64,000 bases of DNA from Pseudoalteromonas sp. SMS1 (lineage in GTDB: Bacteria; Pseudomonadota; Gammaproteobacteria; Enterobacterales; Alteromonadaceae): positions 406,588 through 470,587 of the forward strand of contig NZ_JAKGBI010000001.1 of the NCBI RefSeq assembly GCF_021530565.1, given 5' to 3'. Under the pieces are notes generated by a model. It was not told the DNA's origin. It saw only the letters and a list, made by a program, of their open reading frames with translations, and ran no database searches. Position numbers and translations under genes: made by a program. Positions 1-7,631 of this stretch are shown here, one piece after another; within the stretch, counting starts at the first letter, position 1; the number at the start of each line of letters is the position of its first letter.

Positions 1-1173
1 TCGTCCACTTGGTGCATTTGCGTTGACAGCAGGATTGAGCTCTGTCACCGTATCCCAGCCTGCAATCGCTCTAAAATGCGCCACTGGTGGAGTTGGACGA
101 AATTTATTGGTTGTGCCAATAGCTCCGAAGCCCATCACACCATAGCTAGCAACAGATCCTTCCGAACTGCCATCATAATCGTATAGATCAGGCCAATTGG
201 TGATCAAATGCCCAGACTCATGCACAAAAGTCCCTATGGATAAACTGGCACGCATGTCAGTGATTTGGTATCTGTCTGTACACACGCCATCAGCACAAAA
301 CCTCGGGCTTAATCTTGCCATATGCGGCCACAGACCTTTTGACCATGCACTGTCAGAGTTGCCGGCATAAAAGATATTGAGGCCTCGGATCTGGCCACTG
401 CTATTTGTTGTTAACGTCGAGAAATTAAAACCTTGTTGATACTCAAGCCAGTTCAATGCTTCTTTTATGAGTTCTTGAGATCGCACCGTTGAACTGAGGC
501 TAGAGTCAGCATAATAGGCTTTATTTTTCTTGGCGGTGTAGTACGCGGTGACCGTATTGGTGTAATCCAATTTTTCGCCAGAGACCTCTAAAAAGTAACC
601 TCTGACAGATTGCGCATTGCCAAACTCCGTGTAATTCCTGTCATTTAGGAATCGCTCCACTTGAGACTGGGTGATCGTGCCACGCTCATCTGGGAAATCG
701 ATGATAATCGTTAATCCCTTAACTTGACCGCTAATTTGTGTATTCACCGAACTAGTTTGCATGCGCGTCATAAGGGGGCTTTCTATCGCTGGCATCAACT
801 CTTGCTGTTTTTGCTCTACAAGTGATTGAATTGCGCTGCTTGAAAGACCGGGCTGTTTTACCGCACGCGCAGTGAGCATACTGCCCTGCCCCATATTGCG
901 CTCTGATGCAAGCACGCCGGTTGACACAAGCTGAGTCCCATCATCACTTACTGTTGCATACGCCATCCCTTTTAGGTTTTTATCAAACACCACTAAGGCA
1001 CCTGATTGTGTTCTTTGCTCTGCATAGTAAGTATTACCATTGAGAAAAACAGAGAGTACTTCACCATTGGGCTGTGTAAATGTGTACTCTTCATTTTGAT
1101 AGGGAATAGCAGCTTGTGAGAGCAAGGGGACAGTCAGCGACGATATCGCTAACATCGACTTTAATAATTTCAT
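1..1173 (-). CDS. Secreted M6-family metalloprotease, C-terminus cut by window edge
   Basis: Open reading frame from an ATG at 1173 running off the left edge; 391 residues are visible. The first 21 residues look like a Sec signal peptide (basic start, hydrophobic core, cleavage after SQA). A propeptide-like stretch follows, then the zinc-protease core with the HESGH motif (HExxH: His318, Glu319, His322). Downstream lies a segment with YGVMGFG, matching the met-turn region of M6 (immune inhibitor A-like) proteases. The protein is therefore probably an exported zinc endopeptidase. A Shine-Dalgarno-like AAAGGAAA lies just before the start. It has its own promoter-like sequence and no evident link to the NRPS operon. 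The M6 assignment is recalled from family resemblance; the missing C-terminus may hold further domains. Confidence 0.85.
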   Translation of the reverse strand, partial: MKLLKSMLAISSLTVPLLSQAAIPYQNEEYTFTQPNGEVLSVFLNGNTYYAEQRTQSGALVVFDKNLKGMAYATVSDDGTQLVSTGVLASERNMGQGSMLTARAVKQPGLSSSAIQSLVEQKQQELMPAIESPLMTRMQTSSVNTQISGQVKGLTIIIDFPDERGTITQSQVERFLNDRNYTEFGNAQSVRGYFLEVSGEKLDYTNTVTAYYTAKKNKAYYADSSLSSTVRSQELIKEALNWLEYQQGFNFSTLTTNSSGQIRGLNIFYAGNSDSAWSKGLWPHMARLSPRFCADGVCTDRYQITDMRASLSIGTFVHESGHLITNWPDLYDYDGSSEGSVASYGVMGFGAIGTTNKFRPTPPVAHFRAIAGWDTVTELNPAVNANAPSGR

Positions 1174-1205
1174 TATAGTTTCCTTTACAAGTTTTCCTGA
1201 TACGG

Positions 1206-1241
1206 AAACTGGAGTATTGACCTTTTTTTAACCAAATTCAA
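1206..1241 (-). promoter_or_regulatory. Possible sigma70-type promoter of the M6 protease gene
   Basis: On the minus strand, TTGAAT (1236-1241) is followed after exactly 17 bases by AATACT (1213-1218). Each box matches four of six consensus positions. The predicted transcript would start near 1206, about 30 bases before the ATG. It lies in the short gap behind the TPR-protein gene. Seen by eye only. Confidence 0.35.
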
Positions 1242-1247
1242 ATAAAA

Positions 1248-2294
1248 TTAAAAATCAGAAAAATAATTTTTCGCGGCCGAGGCATTAGAACACCACTTTT
1301 CGAGCGCTATTCTCTTGCCGGTAGGTGTCTTTATATCTTTGATATTTGGTGTTTTATTGAGTTGATCTTGCAAGGCTTGTTGGAGTTTCGAATTATTGAG
1401 TAACTTTACATAAAACGCTAAGGAAGGTCCCAATTCACTCTTTAGCAATAATGGAATTGAGTCAATTAATTGTGTCTGCGCATCGACCTGCAGCTTTTTC
1501 CCTTTTTGAGTCACTTCGAAAAGAAGTTGTTGCCACGCAAAAAAATGTTTGAATACAGGTAAATTGCTGGACTTAATCTCCATATTTACCGAGCTTTTGT
1601 ATCTAGAAAATCCCTGCCAATCTTGTAAAAATATGTGTGTATTTAGTAAATTCAGCCCAGTTCCCGCCGCATACCCTGACTGTCCAACTTCTGAATGAAA
1701 ACGAAATGCACGTTTATACATAAGCTGCGCATTGCGATACTTTTGTTGGTCAAAGTAAATATTGCCTAGATTGTTCTTGATATGTGCGATGATTTCTCTG
1801 TCTTCTGCCAACAGCAAAGACTCTTTTAAAATCTTACTGGCTTTTGGGAGCTGATCACTATATCGATAAACAACTGCCATATTGTTTGCGACTCTCGCAA
1901 ACTCTTTTGGGTCTGTTGCATAGGAAATTGCACATTCATTTAATATTTCGGCATGGCTGTAATCGTGAATACGTCGATGGTAGATGGCAACCGCTGTGAC
2001 GATATCAAGCTCACCACCTTCAACAACACTTTGCCATTCCTCTGTGGCGAGCACTGATATAACATCGCGCACAATACCTGCATCCTGTACCCGCACGCCA
2101 GATTCCAGACCGATGCGGTATAACTCGTACAAACCTCTACTTGGATTTCTTGGCAGTCTACTTTCTACTGAGCGGAATAAATCAGCAGCTTGTGGCGAGT
2201 TTTTACTGTTTAGATCTTTGAGCTGGTGTAATGTTTTAAACATCTCACTGGGCGACAACGCCACTGTAACTGATAACCAAATTGCAACTAGCAT
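1248..2294 (-). CDS. Exported tetratricopeptide-repeat-like protein, function unknown
   Basis: A 348-residue protein. The N-terminus is a short hydrophobic segment (about residues 1-15) that could be a signal peptide or membrane anchor, so a periplasmic location is likely. The middle (about residues 90-215) is helical and shows TPR-like signatures with small residues at repeat-typical places, for instance NNMAVVY and NNLGNIYFDQQKYRNAQ, the latter a good TPR match. The C-terminal third shows no motif I know. The start is uncertain: no convincing ribosome binding site precedes the ATG, and the frame stays open about 20 codons further upstream without another ATG. TPR proteins are usually protein-interaction scaffolds. 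It may be the remnant of a longer sensor-type protein. No partner is evident nearby. Confidence 0.6.
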   Translation of the reverse strand: MLVAIWLSVTVALSPSEMFKTLHQLKDLNSKNSPQAADLFRSVESRLPRNPSRGLYELYRIGLESGVRVQDAGIVRDVISVLATEEWQSVVEGGELDIVTAVAIYHRRIHDYSHAEILNECAISYATDPKEFARVANNMAVVYRYSDQLPKASKILKESLLLAEDREIIAHIKNNLGNIYFDQQKYRNAQLMYKRAFRFHSEVGQSGYAAGTGLNLLNTHIFLQDWQGFSRYKSSVNMEIKSSNLPVFKHFFAWQQLLFEVTQKGKKLQVDAQTQLIDSIPLLLKSELGPSLAFYVKLLNNSKLQQALQDQLNKTPNIKDIKTPTGKRIALEKWCSNASAAKNYFSDF

Positions 2295-2720
2295 ATTGTT
2301 AATATCGAATATACACCTGAGTAAGCATGGTATAGAAAACCACTTATTCCAAGCAATTCAACCGTGATTTTTTCTGTTATCTGAGAATGAAGATGTGGCG
2401 AGACGACTTAACAACAATTAATTAGGTGTTTACCCGCCCTTAAAATTAACATTTATTTTACACAAAAATGTACTAACCAGAAAAAGTTAAATGTTTCCTT
2501 GTGTACTTTTAAAATTAAAAGCCATATATTTCATAAAATTACATTCTCTCCCAAATGTTACCTGTAACAGAAACAGCATTCTCCAACCGCATGAAAAATA
2601 CACTATCTCACTGTATATAATCATTTTTAACTGAGACATATGAAAAAACGCATAAAACAAATAAATATGTATACATTTTAAACATACAAATTACATGTGA
2701 ACTTTTTTACCCTAAATATA
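2295..2720. other. AT-rich intergenic region
   Basis: About 425 bases of very AT-rich DNA between the minus-strand TPR gene and the plus-strand small RNA. It should hold the promoter of the TPR gene. A TATAAT box (2616-2621, plus) is visible but has no convincing -35 partner. No plausible coding sequence was found; the longest ATG-initiated stretch after that box is only 13 codons. Confidence 0.5.
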
Positions 2721-2749
2721 TTTACAAATAAAAAACATACGTGTAGGAT
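2721..2749 (+). promoter_or_regulatory. Sigma70-type promoter of an orphan transcript
   Basis: TTTACA (2721-2726) and TAGGAT (2744-2749) are separated by exactly 17 bases on the plus strand, matching five of six and four of six consensus positions. Transcription would begin near 2756. The next thing downstream is not a gene but a hairpin-rich stretch that ends in a strong terminator at 2879-2905. Confidence 0.5.
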
Positions 2750-2755
2750 GAAGTC

Positions 2756-2905
2756 GTTCCTTTGGAGACAACACTTAATTTTAAGTGCCTCCTAGAACTC
2801 CCGAGAAGTAGAGCTTACTAATAAGGATGTTGGTTTATTGGGTATTTCCTTGGCACGAATTGTTGCTTTTGGAGATTCGGCAGGCGTTTTGCCTGCCTTT
2901 TTTTT
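2756..2905 (+). ncRNA. Candidate small RNA of about 150 nt
   Basis: Defined by a plausible promoter (boxes at 2721 and 2744) and a textbook intrinsic terminator (2879-2905). Inside, a 5' hairpin forms from GGAG (2764-2767) with CTCC (2789-2792) closing over the palindrome CACTTAATTTTAAGTG (2772-2787). There is no credible ORF: the only ATG-led frame (from 2827) reads straight through the terminator. No annotated plus-strand gene lies upstream, so the terminator does not belong to another gene. Several GGA triplets are present (near 2746, 2764, 2824 and 2871), which are CsrA-type contacts in some small RNAs, but there are too few for a confident CsrB-like call. I do not recognise it as a known family. 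Confidence 0.5.
2879..2905 (+). terminator. Rho-independent terminator
   Basis: Perfect 7-bp GC-rich stem GGCAGGC (2879-2885) with GCCTGCC (2891-2897), 5-base loop, then eight T residues (2898-2905). The orientation is plus strand. Confidence 0.85.
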
Positions 2906-2953
2906 GCCTGCGATTTATTGCCTTTCAAACTAATCAAAAAACGACGCGTTTTC

Positions 2954-2989
2954 GTACCAATTTGGTACACTATGTTTGTATTTTAAAAT
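2954..2989 (+). promoter_or_regulatory. Promoter of nudB with an operator-like palindrome
   Basis: GTACCAA (2954-2960) and TTGGTAC (2962-2968) form a perfect 7+1+7 inverted repeat. Its right arm supplies a -35-like TTGGTA (2962-2967). After 16 bases comes TAAAAT (2984-2989). A regulator bound to the palindrome would cover the -35 box, suggesting repression. The site is directly upstream of nudB. The interpretation is inference; the symmetry is seen directly. Confidence 0.4.
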
Positions 2990-3003
2990 AATCAGGATTG
3001 ACT

Positions 3004-3435
3004 ATGTTACGCCAACCGGCTTCAGTGCTTGTTGTTATTTATAATGAAAATAAACAGTTCTTATTATTACAAAGAAAAGATGACTGCGAATTTTGGCAGT
3101 CTGTAACTGGTGGAATAGATCATGGAGAGTCATGTTTAGAAACCGCGTATAGAGAACTACGAGAAGAGACCGGCATTGATGCCCGTGCACTCAACCTCCA
3201 AATCAAGCAGCATAATAAACAAAACCACTATGAAATAAGGCCACAATGGCGACATAGGTACGTTGAAGGTGCGCTTATCAACACCGAGCATGTGTTTAGT
3301 ATTTGTGTACCCAATCATATTCAGGTCACGCTCTGTGCAGAAGAGCACACTGACTTTGTTTGGTTAAGTCAGGCAGACGCTGCAAGCAAGGCATGGTCAG
3401 ACAGCAATAAACAAGAGATTTTAGCGATAAGCTAA
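3004..3435 (+). CDS. nudB: Dihydroneopterin triphosphate diphosphatase (Nudix hydrolase)
   Basis: A 143-residue Nudix protein whose whole length resembles E. coli NudB, including the shared start PVS/PASxLVVIY, the segment FWQSVTG and the block RHRY. NudB removes pyrophosphate from dihydroneopterin triphosphate, an early step of folate synthesis, in the cytoplasm. The Nudix box is complete at about residues 36-58 (G-x5-E-x7-REL-x-EE-x-G), with the metal-binding Glu residues present. I chose ATG 3004 over the in-frame TTG at 2998 because AGGA (2994-2997) lies six bases before the ATG. It stands alone, convergent with the methyltransferase gene downstream. In E. coli nudB follows aspS; that arrangement is not seen here. 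Confidence 0.85.
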   Translation: MLRQPASVLVVIYNENKQFLLLQRKDDCEFWQSVTGGIDHGESCLETAYRELREETGIDARALNLQIKQHNKQNHYEIRPQWRHRYVEGALINTEHVFSICVPNHIQVTLCAEEHTDFVWLSQADAASKAWSDSNKQEILAIS

Positions 3436-3458
3436 GTGCGACAAAGCGCTTAGCTTAT
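3427..3458. terminator. Stem-loop between convergent genes, possible bidirectional terminator
   Basis: ATAAGCTAAG (3427-3436) pairs perfectly with CTTAGCTTAT (3449-3458), extended inward by three more pairs (one G-T) to a 6-base loop. It overlaps the nudB stop codon and lies 16 bases beyond the methyltransferase stop on the other strand. Neither side has a strong T-run, so termination may be weak. Confidence 0.45.
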
Positions 3459-3474
3459 TCACTTGGCTAAGCCT

Positions 3475-4104
3475 TTAAATGGGCTTAAACAGCAAAGTTT
3501 GCCACTTTGTATGAGTCCTTCCCTGCGCGTCCTCTTCAAGATCGGTCATATCCTCACACACTAAATCAGCTTCTTTTGCACAACCAATGAGCGCATTCAC
3601 ATCCACGTTCATTAACCCTCTTTTGGTAAGTTCCTTTTCGTCTTCGCAGTGGCGAAGCTTCAGAATTAACAACCCTTTGGGCCTAAGCAATGAACGTATC
3701 GTCAGCAAAGCTTGAACACAAGCATGGGTATCTAAATAATTAAATACAGAACTCACCAAAATAACATCAAACTGTTCACAATGTTTTTTAACTTGATATA
3801 AACAGGGTAATTCATCCCGATACCATTTGATTGGCAGATCACGTGTATAGGCTTGCCCCAAACGGTTCAAAGAACTTACCGGTTCTACCGCTACAACATG
3901 AGCTTGCTCTACGTTTTCGGCAATGAACTTTGCATCTCGCCCAGCGCCTGCGCCAATATCTAAAAACGTCATACCTTTTATCGTTAAATATGGCTCTAAA
4001 TATATTAACCAATTCGCGTGTAATGATTCAAAACAGTGTGACTGGTATATTTTTGCCAGCTTCAACGCATTGTTCTCGTAGTATTGCGTTGCCATAGTGC
4101 CCAT
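3475..4104 (-). CDS. Class I SAM-dependent methyltransferase, substrate unknown
   Basis: A 209-residue Rossmann-fold methyltransferase. Motif I is FLDIGAGAGRDAKF (about residues 47-60), followed by an acidic residue at the end of strand 2 (AVEPV) that normally binds the adenosyl ribose. A DVILVSSVFNYL segment matches the motif around strand 4. The overall form resembles short cytoplasmic enzymes often annotated as methyltransferase type 11 or 12. The ATG at 4104 has AAGGA only three or four bases away; the in-frame ATG at 4095 is an alternative start. It is separated from the NRPS operon by the small peptide gene and about 780 bases, so a role in the peptide pathway is possible but unsupported. 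Confidence 0.75.
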   Translation of the reverse strand: MGTMATQYYENNALKLAKIYQSHCFESLHANWLIYLEPYLTIKGMTFLDIGAGAGRDAKFIAENVEQAHVVAVEPVSSLNRLGQAYTRDLPIKWYRDELPCLYQVKKHCEQFDVILVSSVFNYLDTHACVQALLTIRSLLRPKGLLILKLRHCEDEKELTKRGLMNVDVNALIGCAKEADLVCEDMTDLEEDAQGRTHTKWQTLLFKPI

Positions 4105-4340
4105 GTTTCCTTGTATTAAATATTGCTCACTGTATGCATGATAGGTAATTTGGATAACAGGATTATGACAATTTATATCACGCTATGTGCCACTGTCGCT
4201 AGTGACTTTATCTGACCTTCGCGTGTCAAGTAAACTGCAAATTCGCATTGGATTACTGATACAATTCATAGCAATGGAAGGTAAATGTAAGTAGCAGGAA
4301 GCTCACAATAGCGGCGCCAAAAGTAGGCTGGGTAGGTGAG

Positions 4341-4379
4341 CAAAATAATAGGACGTGCCTGAGATAACGACACGTTCTA
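4341..4379 (-). terminator. Terminator downstream of the small peptide gene
   Basis: Minus strand: an 11-base arm (4379-4369) pairs with 4359-4349 with one mismatch and one G-U pair, loop of nine bases, then TTATTTT (4348-4342). It sits 15 bases past the stop codon of the 46-residue peptide gene, supporting that gene being a separate transcription unit. Confidence 0.55.
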
Positions 4380-4393
4380 ATGGCATTATTAAC

Positions 4394-4534
4394 TTAGCAT
4401 GCAAATGGATAGTGTGTTTGAGGTGCTATTTTAATGCCTCCCCCAATCTTAGGCGTCACATCCTCTGGCAACCTCTTATTGCCGTTTAAATTTGATAAAT
4501 TTTTAAGCTTATTTCTCTTCAGTTGAATCTTCAT
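4394..4534 (-). CDS. 46-residue peptide with GG leader, candidate RiPP or bacteriocin-type precursor
   Basis: A short gene with a strong ribosome binding site (AGGAG at 4545-4541, six bases before the ATG) and its own terminator. The product starts with a Lys/Asn-rich leader (MKIQLKRNKLKNLSN), continues through LPEDVTPKI to a triple glycine at residues 31-33, and ends in a 13-residue tail IKIAPQTHYPFAC with a C-terminal Cys. A basic leader, a GG processing-like site and a short distinct tail match the layout of ribosomally made natural-product precursors. Similar small orphan peptides are, as I recall, common in Pseudoalteromonas and Bacteroidetes. No modifying enzyme or peptidase-containing exporter lies beside it; the neighbours are the CmlA-like gene (upstream) and the methyltransferase (downstream). 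The ORF and signals are seen; the function is inferred. Confidence 0.6.
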   Translation of the reverse strand: MKIQLKRNKLKNLSNLNGNKRLPEDVTPKIGGGIKIAPQTHYPFAC

Positions 4535-4888
4535 TATTAGCTCCTTTTAAAAAGTTAAGCACTAAACACCATGTGCTCCTGTAAACGTTCACTGAATGAG
4601 CCAAGTCAACAAAGTGATTAAGAAGCGTACTCGAAAGTACCCAACTTTAAACCATAATCGCAGACTGTATCTCAAACAAAAACGTATTCTTGGATTAAGA
4701 CTCAGCCATGGGTGCACACCGCTCTCATGCTTTTTGAGCACGCCCTGTTTATCCTAATCTTATTCTGTACAAATAGAGTTGCAAAATTTGCGAGGTAGCC
4801 TCGGCTGTTTTTGATATTAAGAGTGAAGCCTAATGGCCCCCGAACACATACACCAAACATTGCGTGGGGGCCCATTCAGTGTGTTCCA
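4535..4888. other. Intergenic region at the end of the NRPS operon
   Basis: 354 bases between the last operon gene and the small peptide gene. It holds a GC-rich stem-loop (4835-4872), a small hairpin CGAGG-tag-CCTCG (4791-4803) followed on the plus strand by GCTGTTTTT, and the ribosome binding site of the peptide gene. The promoter of the peptide gene is expected here; I saw no box pair good enough to call. A 50-codon minus-strand ORF (about 4706-4859) lacks a ribosome binding site and is not counted. Confidence 0.5.
4835..4872 (-). terminator. GC-rich stem-loop after the CmlA-like gene
   Basis: GGCCCCC (4835-4841) pairs with GGGGGCC (4866-4872) around a 24-base loop, starting about 16 bases after the stop codon of the CmlA-like gene. 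There is no T-run behind it on the minus strand, so it may stabilise the operon mRNA end rather than terminate transcription by itself. Confidence 0.4.
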
Positions 4889-6487
4889 CTATGGTTCGTA
4901 ACGTCTCTTCCCGTACAAACGCTCTGTTTCAACGCCTAAATGCTCTTTACACAAATCAATCATCTTGTCCGTTTCAATTAGCTGCACGGAGTTTTCATCA
5001 TAATCTAAACCCATGAAATATTTGTACCAAGGCTCTAATCCAAGCGCGTACAAAAAGATTTTATCTGGGTCGAAAATTTTTGCGATATTGAATGCCTGTA
5101 CTGAATCAGACCCATTTAGTCGGCGTGACTCTTTGATCTTTTTACTGACCATTTTCGTGTGTAGTGCACCATATAGCCAAGTATACGGAGCACCAACACA
5201 CTCCATCCCAATCGCCATGACATCAATCTTGCCGAGTACTTTACTGATGTGCTCATACATATGCGGATCAAGGTTAGAAGAATCGGCACCGAAAAATAGT
5301 TTCTTGCCCTCTAACTCTAAAAACCAAGCCGCTTTTGATCTTACGTTGAGATCACCATGTTCACCTAGGAAAGGTACGCTCACAATCTTGCCGCCTGGGA
5401 CAGGGATTTCGTCTAAATCATCGAGCTCAATCACTTTGAAATTAAATTGTTGCAACAGCATTTTTAGTGACGGATCAGGCAGCTGCCCACCATTATTTTT
5501 CGGCACTAAGATCGTATCTGTTTTGTGCCTAAGTTGCAGTAATGATTCCAAATTTGCGTGGTCTTGGTGGCTGTGTGTAATACAGATATAGTCTATTTTA
5601 TCTGGCAACTGAGTGAAACTAATCACTTCATCGGCATTTTGCTCGCCACGGCTGGCAATGACAGGGTCGATAAGCACTGTCACTTCAGGCGTATCAATCA
5701 TAAAACCAGCATGCCCTATATATTCCATTCTTACTTTATCTGTCGGCTCATATACATGCTCTGGTGCTTTTTCAGTAAACAATTCAGAATAATGAACGCC
5801 GCCAGCCGTTTCACGCCCTGCAAATAATGCTTCAACTTCTGCTTGGCTAAGCGGGGTCATTCTCGCAGCAAATAGGGTGTCCAGCATCGGATCTGCATAG
5901 CCAACTTTAAACTGAATATGATTGTCATCCGGCAAACGTGGTGTGCTTAATACAAACGGACGCTCCCCTACTTTATCCAATAGTCCAAACGATACACTCT
6001 GTAGTTCTGGCTTGTAATACTGGCTACGATATAACAAGCTTTCGAGTAAGCGATATGAGGCGTTGTGTTCCATATCCATGAAAAACTCCACATAGCCCTG
6101 TAAAGGTCCAGGTACTTGTTCATATAGAGCATCCGTTGATTCACCACTTGTGTGGTTTCTACATAGTTCATCTACTTCACGAACAGCATCAGCCAACTCG
6201 ACCATGTCGCTGTATTCATTATCAATTTTATCAACTAACTTTTTGATATCATCAACTTGCTCTTCTGTACAATCTAGAAACTCCGCACCAGCCATACCGG
6301 GCTGTTTCACTGCCATAATATGCAATTTATAATTTTTGATAAAAGATTTCATAATACGACGATGCGTATTCACCATATGTCTCGCCCCTGTAACGGGCGG
6401 GAGTAAATATGGCCACGCATACCATTGGCACCAAAGCGGTTCAAAATACACATCTTCACGCAAGTAAAATTTCTTCTCGTTTGTCAT
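4889..6487 (-). CDS. CmlA-like diiron beta-hydroxylase acting on carrier-bound amino acids
   Basis: 532 residues: an N-terminal domain of about 250 residues, then a metallo-beta-lactamase-fold domain. The metal motif HSHQDH places His305, His307, Asp309 and His310. Further ligand-type residues are Glu376 (GEHGD), Asp402 (GADSS) and Glu429 (GMECVG). As I recall, the diiron ligands of CmlA, the chloramphenicol-pathway enzyme of the same length, are His305, His307, Asp309, His310, Glu377, Asp403 and Glu430, so all seven are kept with one residue lost in between. CmlA hydroxylates the beta-carbon of an amino acid held on an NRPS carrier domain, using O2. Here it is the last gene of the NRPS operon, 52 bases after the SyrP-like gene, with AAGGA eight bases before the ATG. 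Generic annotation would call it an MBL-fold hydrolase; hydrolysis is unlikely. Its substrate residue is unknown. Confidence 0.85.
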   Translation of the reverse strand: MTNEKKFYLREDVYFEPLWCQWYAWPYLLPPVTGARHMVNTHRRIMKSFIKNYKLHIMAVKQPGMAGAEFLDCTEEQVDDIKKLVDKIDNEYSDMVELADAVREVDELCRNHTSGESTDALYEQVPGPLQGYVEFFMDMEHNASYRLLESLLYRSQYYKPELQSVSFGLLDKVGERPFVLSTPRLPDDNHIQFKVGYADPMLDTLFAARMTPLSQAEVEALFAGRETAGGVHYSELFTEKAPEHVYEPTDKVRMEYIGHAGFMIDTPEVTVLIDPVIASRGEQNADEVISFTQLPDKIDYICITHSHQDHANLESLLQLRHKTDTILVPKNNGGQLPDPSLKMLLQQFNFKVIELDDLDEIPVPGGKIVSVPFLGEHGDLNVRSKAAWFLELEGKKLFFGADSSNLDPHMYEHISKVLGKIDVMAIGMECVGAPYTWLYGALHTKMVSKKIKESRRLNGSDSVQAFNIAKIFDPDKIFLYALGLEPWYKYFMGLDYDENSVQLIETDKMIDLCKEHLGVETERLYGKRRYEP

Positions 6488-6539
6488 TTTTATTTTCCTT
6501 AACTCACTAATTTATTAACTGCTAAGCTGTGGTGTCAGC

Positions 6540-7631
6540 TTATGACTTGTATGGCTTTGCCATACCAACCAATACTTGACGTTCACCTTTAAATGGCTCC
6601 CGTCCGTGTGCAAACAACATGTTGTCTAGTAACATCAGATCATTACACTGCCAATCAAATCGAATGGTGTGTTCGGCGAGCGCGTCACGTATAATCTGAA
6701 GCGTTTCAAGCTCGATCGGCGAACCATCCCCATAATAAGTATTGCGCGGTAACTGGTCTTCAGACATCACATTCAATAAGCTATCTCGGACAGACTGCTC
6801 TAAATTGCTTACATGAAATAAGTGGGCTTGGTTGAACCACACTTTTTCACCTGTAATAGGGTGATCAATAACCGCTTGATTTACCTGTTTAGTACGTAGG
6901 TGATTATCATCTAACCATTCAAAATCTAATTGGTTTTCAAGACAATATGCTTCAACTTCGTGTTTGTTTTCAGTTTGAAACACCTCTTGCCATGGCACAT
7001 CAATTTCTGAGTAATTGCGCACATACATCACCCCCAATTTGGCAAACTTGTCTCGTATGTGAACCGGTATAGATTCGTATACTTTACGACTATCGCTAAT
7101 GGGGGTTGCACCACCTTCTTGTGCAACAATGGTAGACAGAAATCCCACTCTCATTGCCCAGTTATTGGTGTAGGAGTTCTCATTGTGCTGAGGAATGGTC
7201 TGATCTGAGTGATACTCGGTTGCGGTATAGACATTGCCTCTTAACTCAGTTCTCGGTGTCGAACGAAAGCTATAGTTGATCAAAGGCGATGAAAATACGC
7301 TTGCCAATACTTGGCCAAACTGCTTACTCCCTAGAAATTTCAAACCTCGAATGAGTAGCGCGCCGTTTTGTTGGAGCAGCCGCTCAATGTGCTCCGCATT
7401 GTCAGTAGCCCAATCTTTCACCTTTTGGTTTTGAGTATCTACATTGAGCCTCAGCGGTACACCATTCACAGGGCGTAACTCCTTTACCGTGACATTGGCA
7501 AGATCTGTATATACCGGCGCTTGCTCGGGAGCCCCTTCACCACTGAGCGTTTTATTCATTGTGATTTCATCAATACTCATTGTTTCCACTTTCCCTATTT
7601 CATTGTTTTTTTTCTTACCCACATTACTCAT
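6540..7631 (-). CDS. SyrP-like TauD/TfdA Fe(II)/2-oxoglutarate-dependent hydroxylase
   Basis: A 363-residue TauD-fold oxygenase. Iron ligands are visible as His149-x-Glu151 (in HNENSY) and His342 (in NMLFAHGREPF); Arg351 is placed to bind the 2-oxoglutarate carboxylate. The HNExSY and AHGR-x-PF-x-G-x-R patterns are those of the SyrP group. SyrP hydroxylates the beta-carbon of aspartate bound to an NRPS carrier in syringomycin synthesis. Five visible A domains in this operon belong to the Asp family, so beta-hydroxy-aspartate formation is a reasonable inference. The chosen ATG (7631) overlaps the permease stop by 8 bases (ATGAGTAA), implying translational coupling. A GTG at 7655 and an ATG at 7580 are in-frame alternatives. 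Some relatives make other modifications, so the exact reaction is not certain. Confidence 0.85.
   Translation of the reverse strand: MSNVGKKKNNEIGKVETMSIDEITMNKTLSGEGAPEQAPVYTDLANVTVKELRPVNGVPLRLNVDTQNQKVKDWATDNAEHIERLLQQNGALLIRGLKFLGSKQFGQVLASVFSSPLINYSFRSTPRTELRGNVYTATEYHSDQTIPQHNENSYTNNWAMRVGFLSTIVAQEGGATPISDSRKVYESIPVHIRDKFAKLGVMYVRNYSEIDVPWQEVFQTENKHEVEAYCLENQLDFEWLDDNHLRTKQVNQAVIDHPITGEKVWFNQAHLFHVSNLEQSVRDSLLNVMSEDQLPRNTYYGDGSPIELETLQIIRDALAEHTIRFDWQCNDLMLLDNMLFAHGREPFKGERQVLVGMAKPYKS

Noticed and set aside
1984..2367. 127-codon plus-strand ORF
   Set aside because: It is antisense to the TPR-protein gene, has no ribosome binding site and a low-complexity composition; a shadow frame.
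2827..2991. Plus-strand frame from an ATG after AAGG
   Set aside because: It reads through the intrinsic terminator at 2879-2905 into the nudB promoter, so it cannot be a normal gene.
4791..4812. Plus-strand terminator CGAGG-tag-CCTCG plus GCTGTTTTT
   Set aside because: The stem is only 5 bp with a 3-base loop and there is no plus-strand gene upstream; mentioned only under the intergenic region.
4706..4859. 50-codon minus-strand ORF in the gap after the CmlA-like gene
   Set aside because: No ribosome binding site; its start lies inside the loop of the GC-rich stem-loop.
4889..6487. Metallo-beta-lactamase or antibiotic-resistance hydrolase
   Set aside because: Glu376, Asp402 and Glu429 match the diiron CmlA ligand set and the N-terminal domain and length match CmlA; the operon context also favours tailoring.
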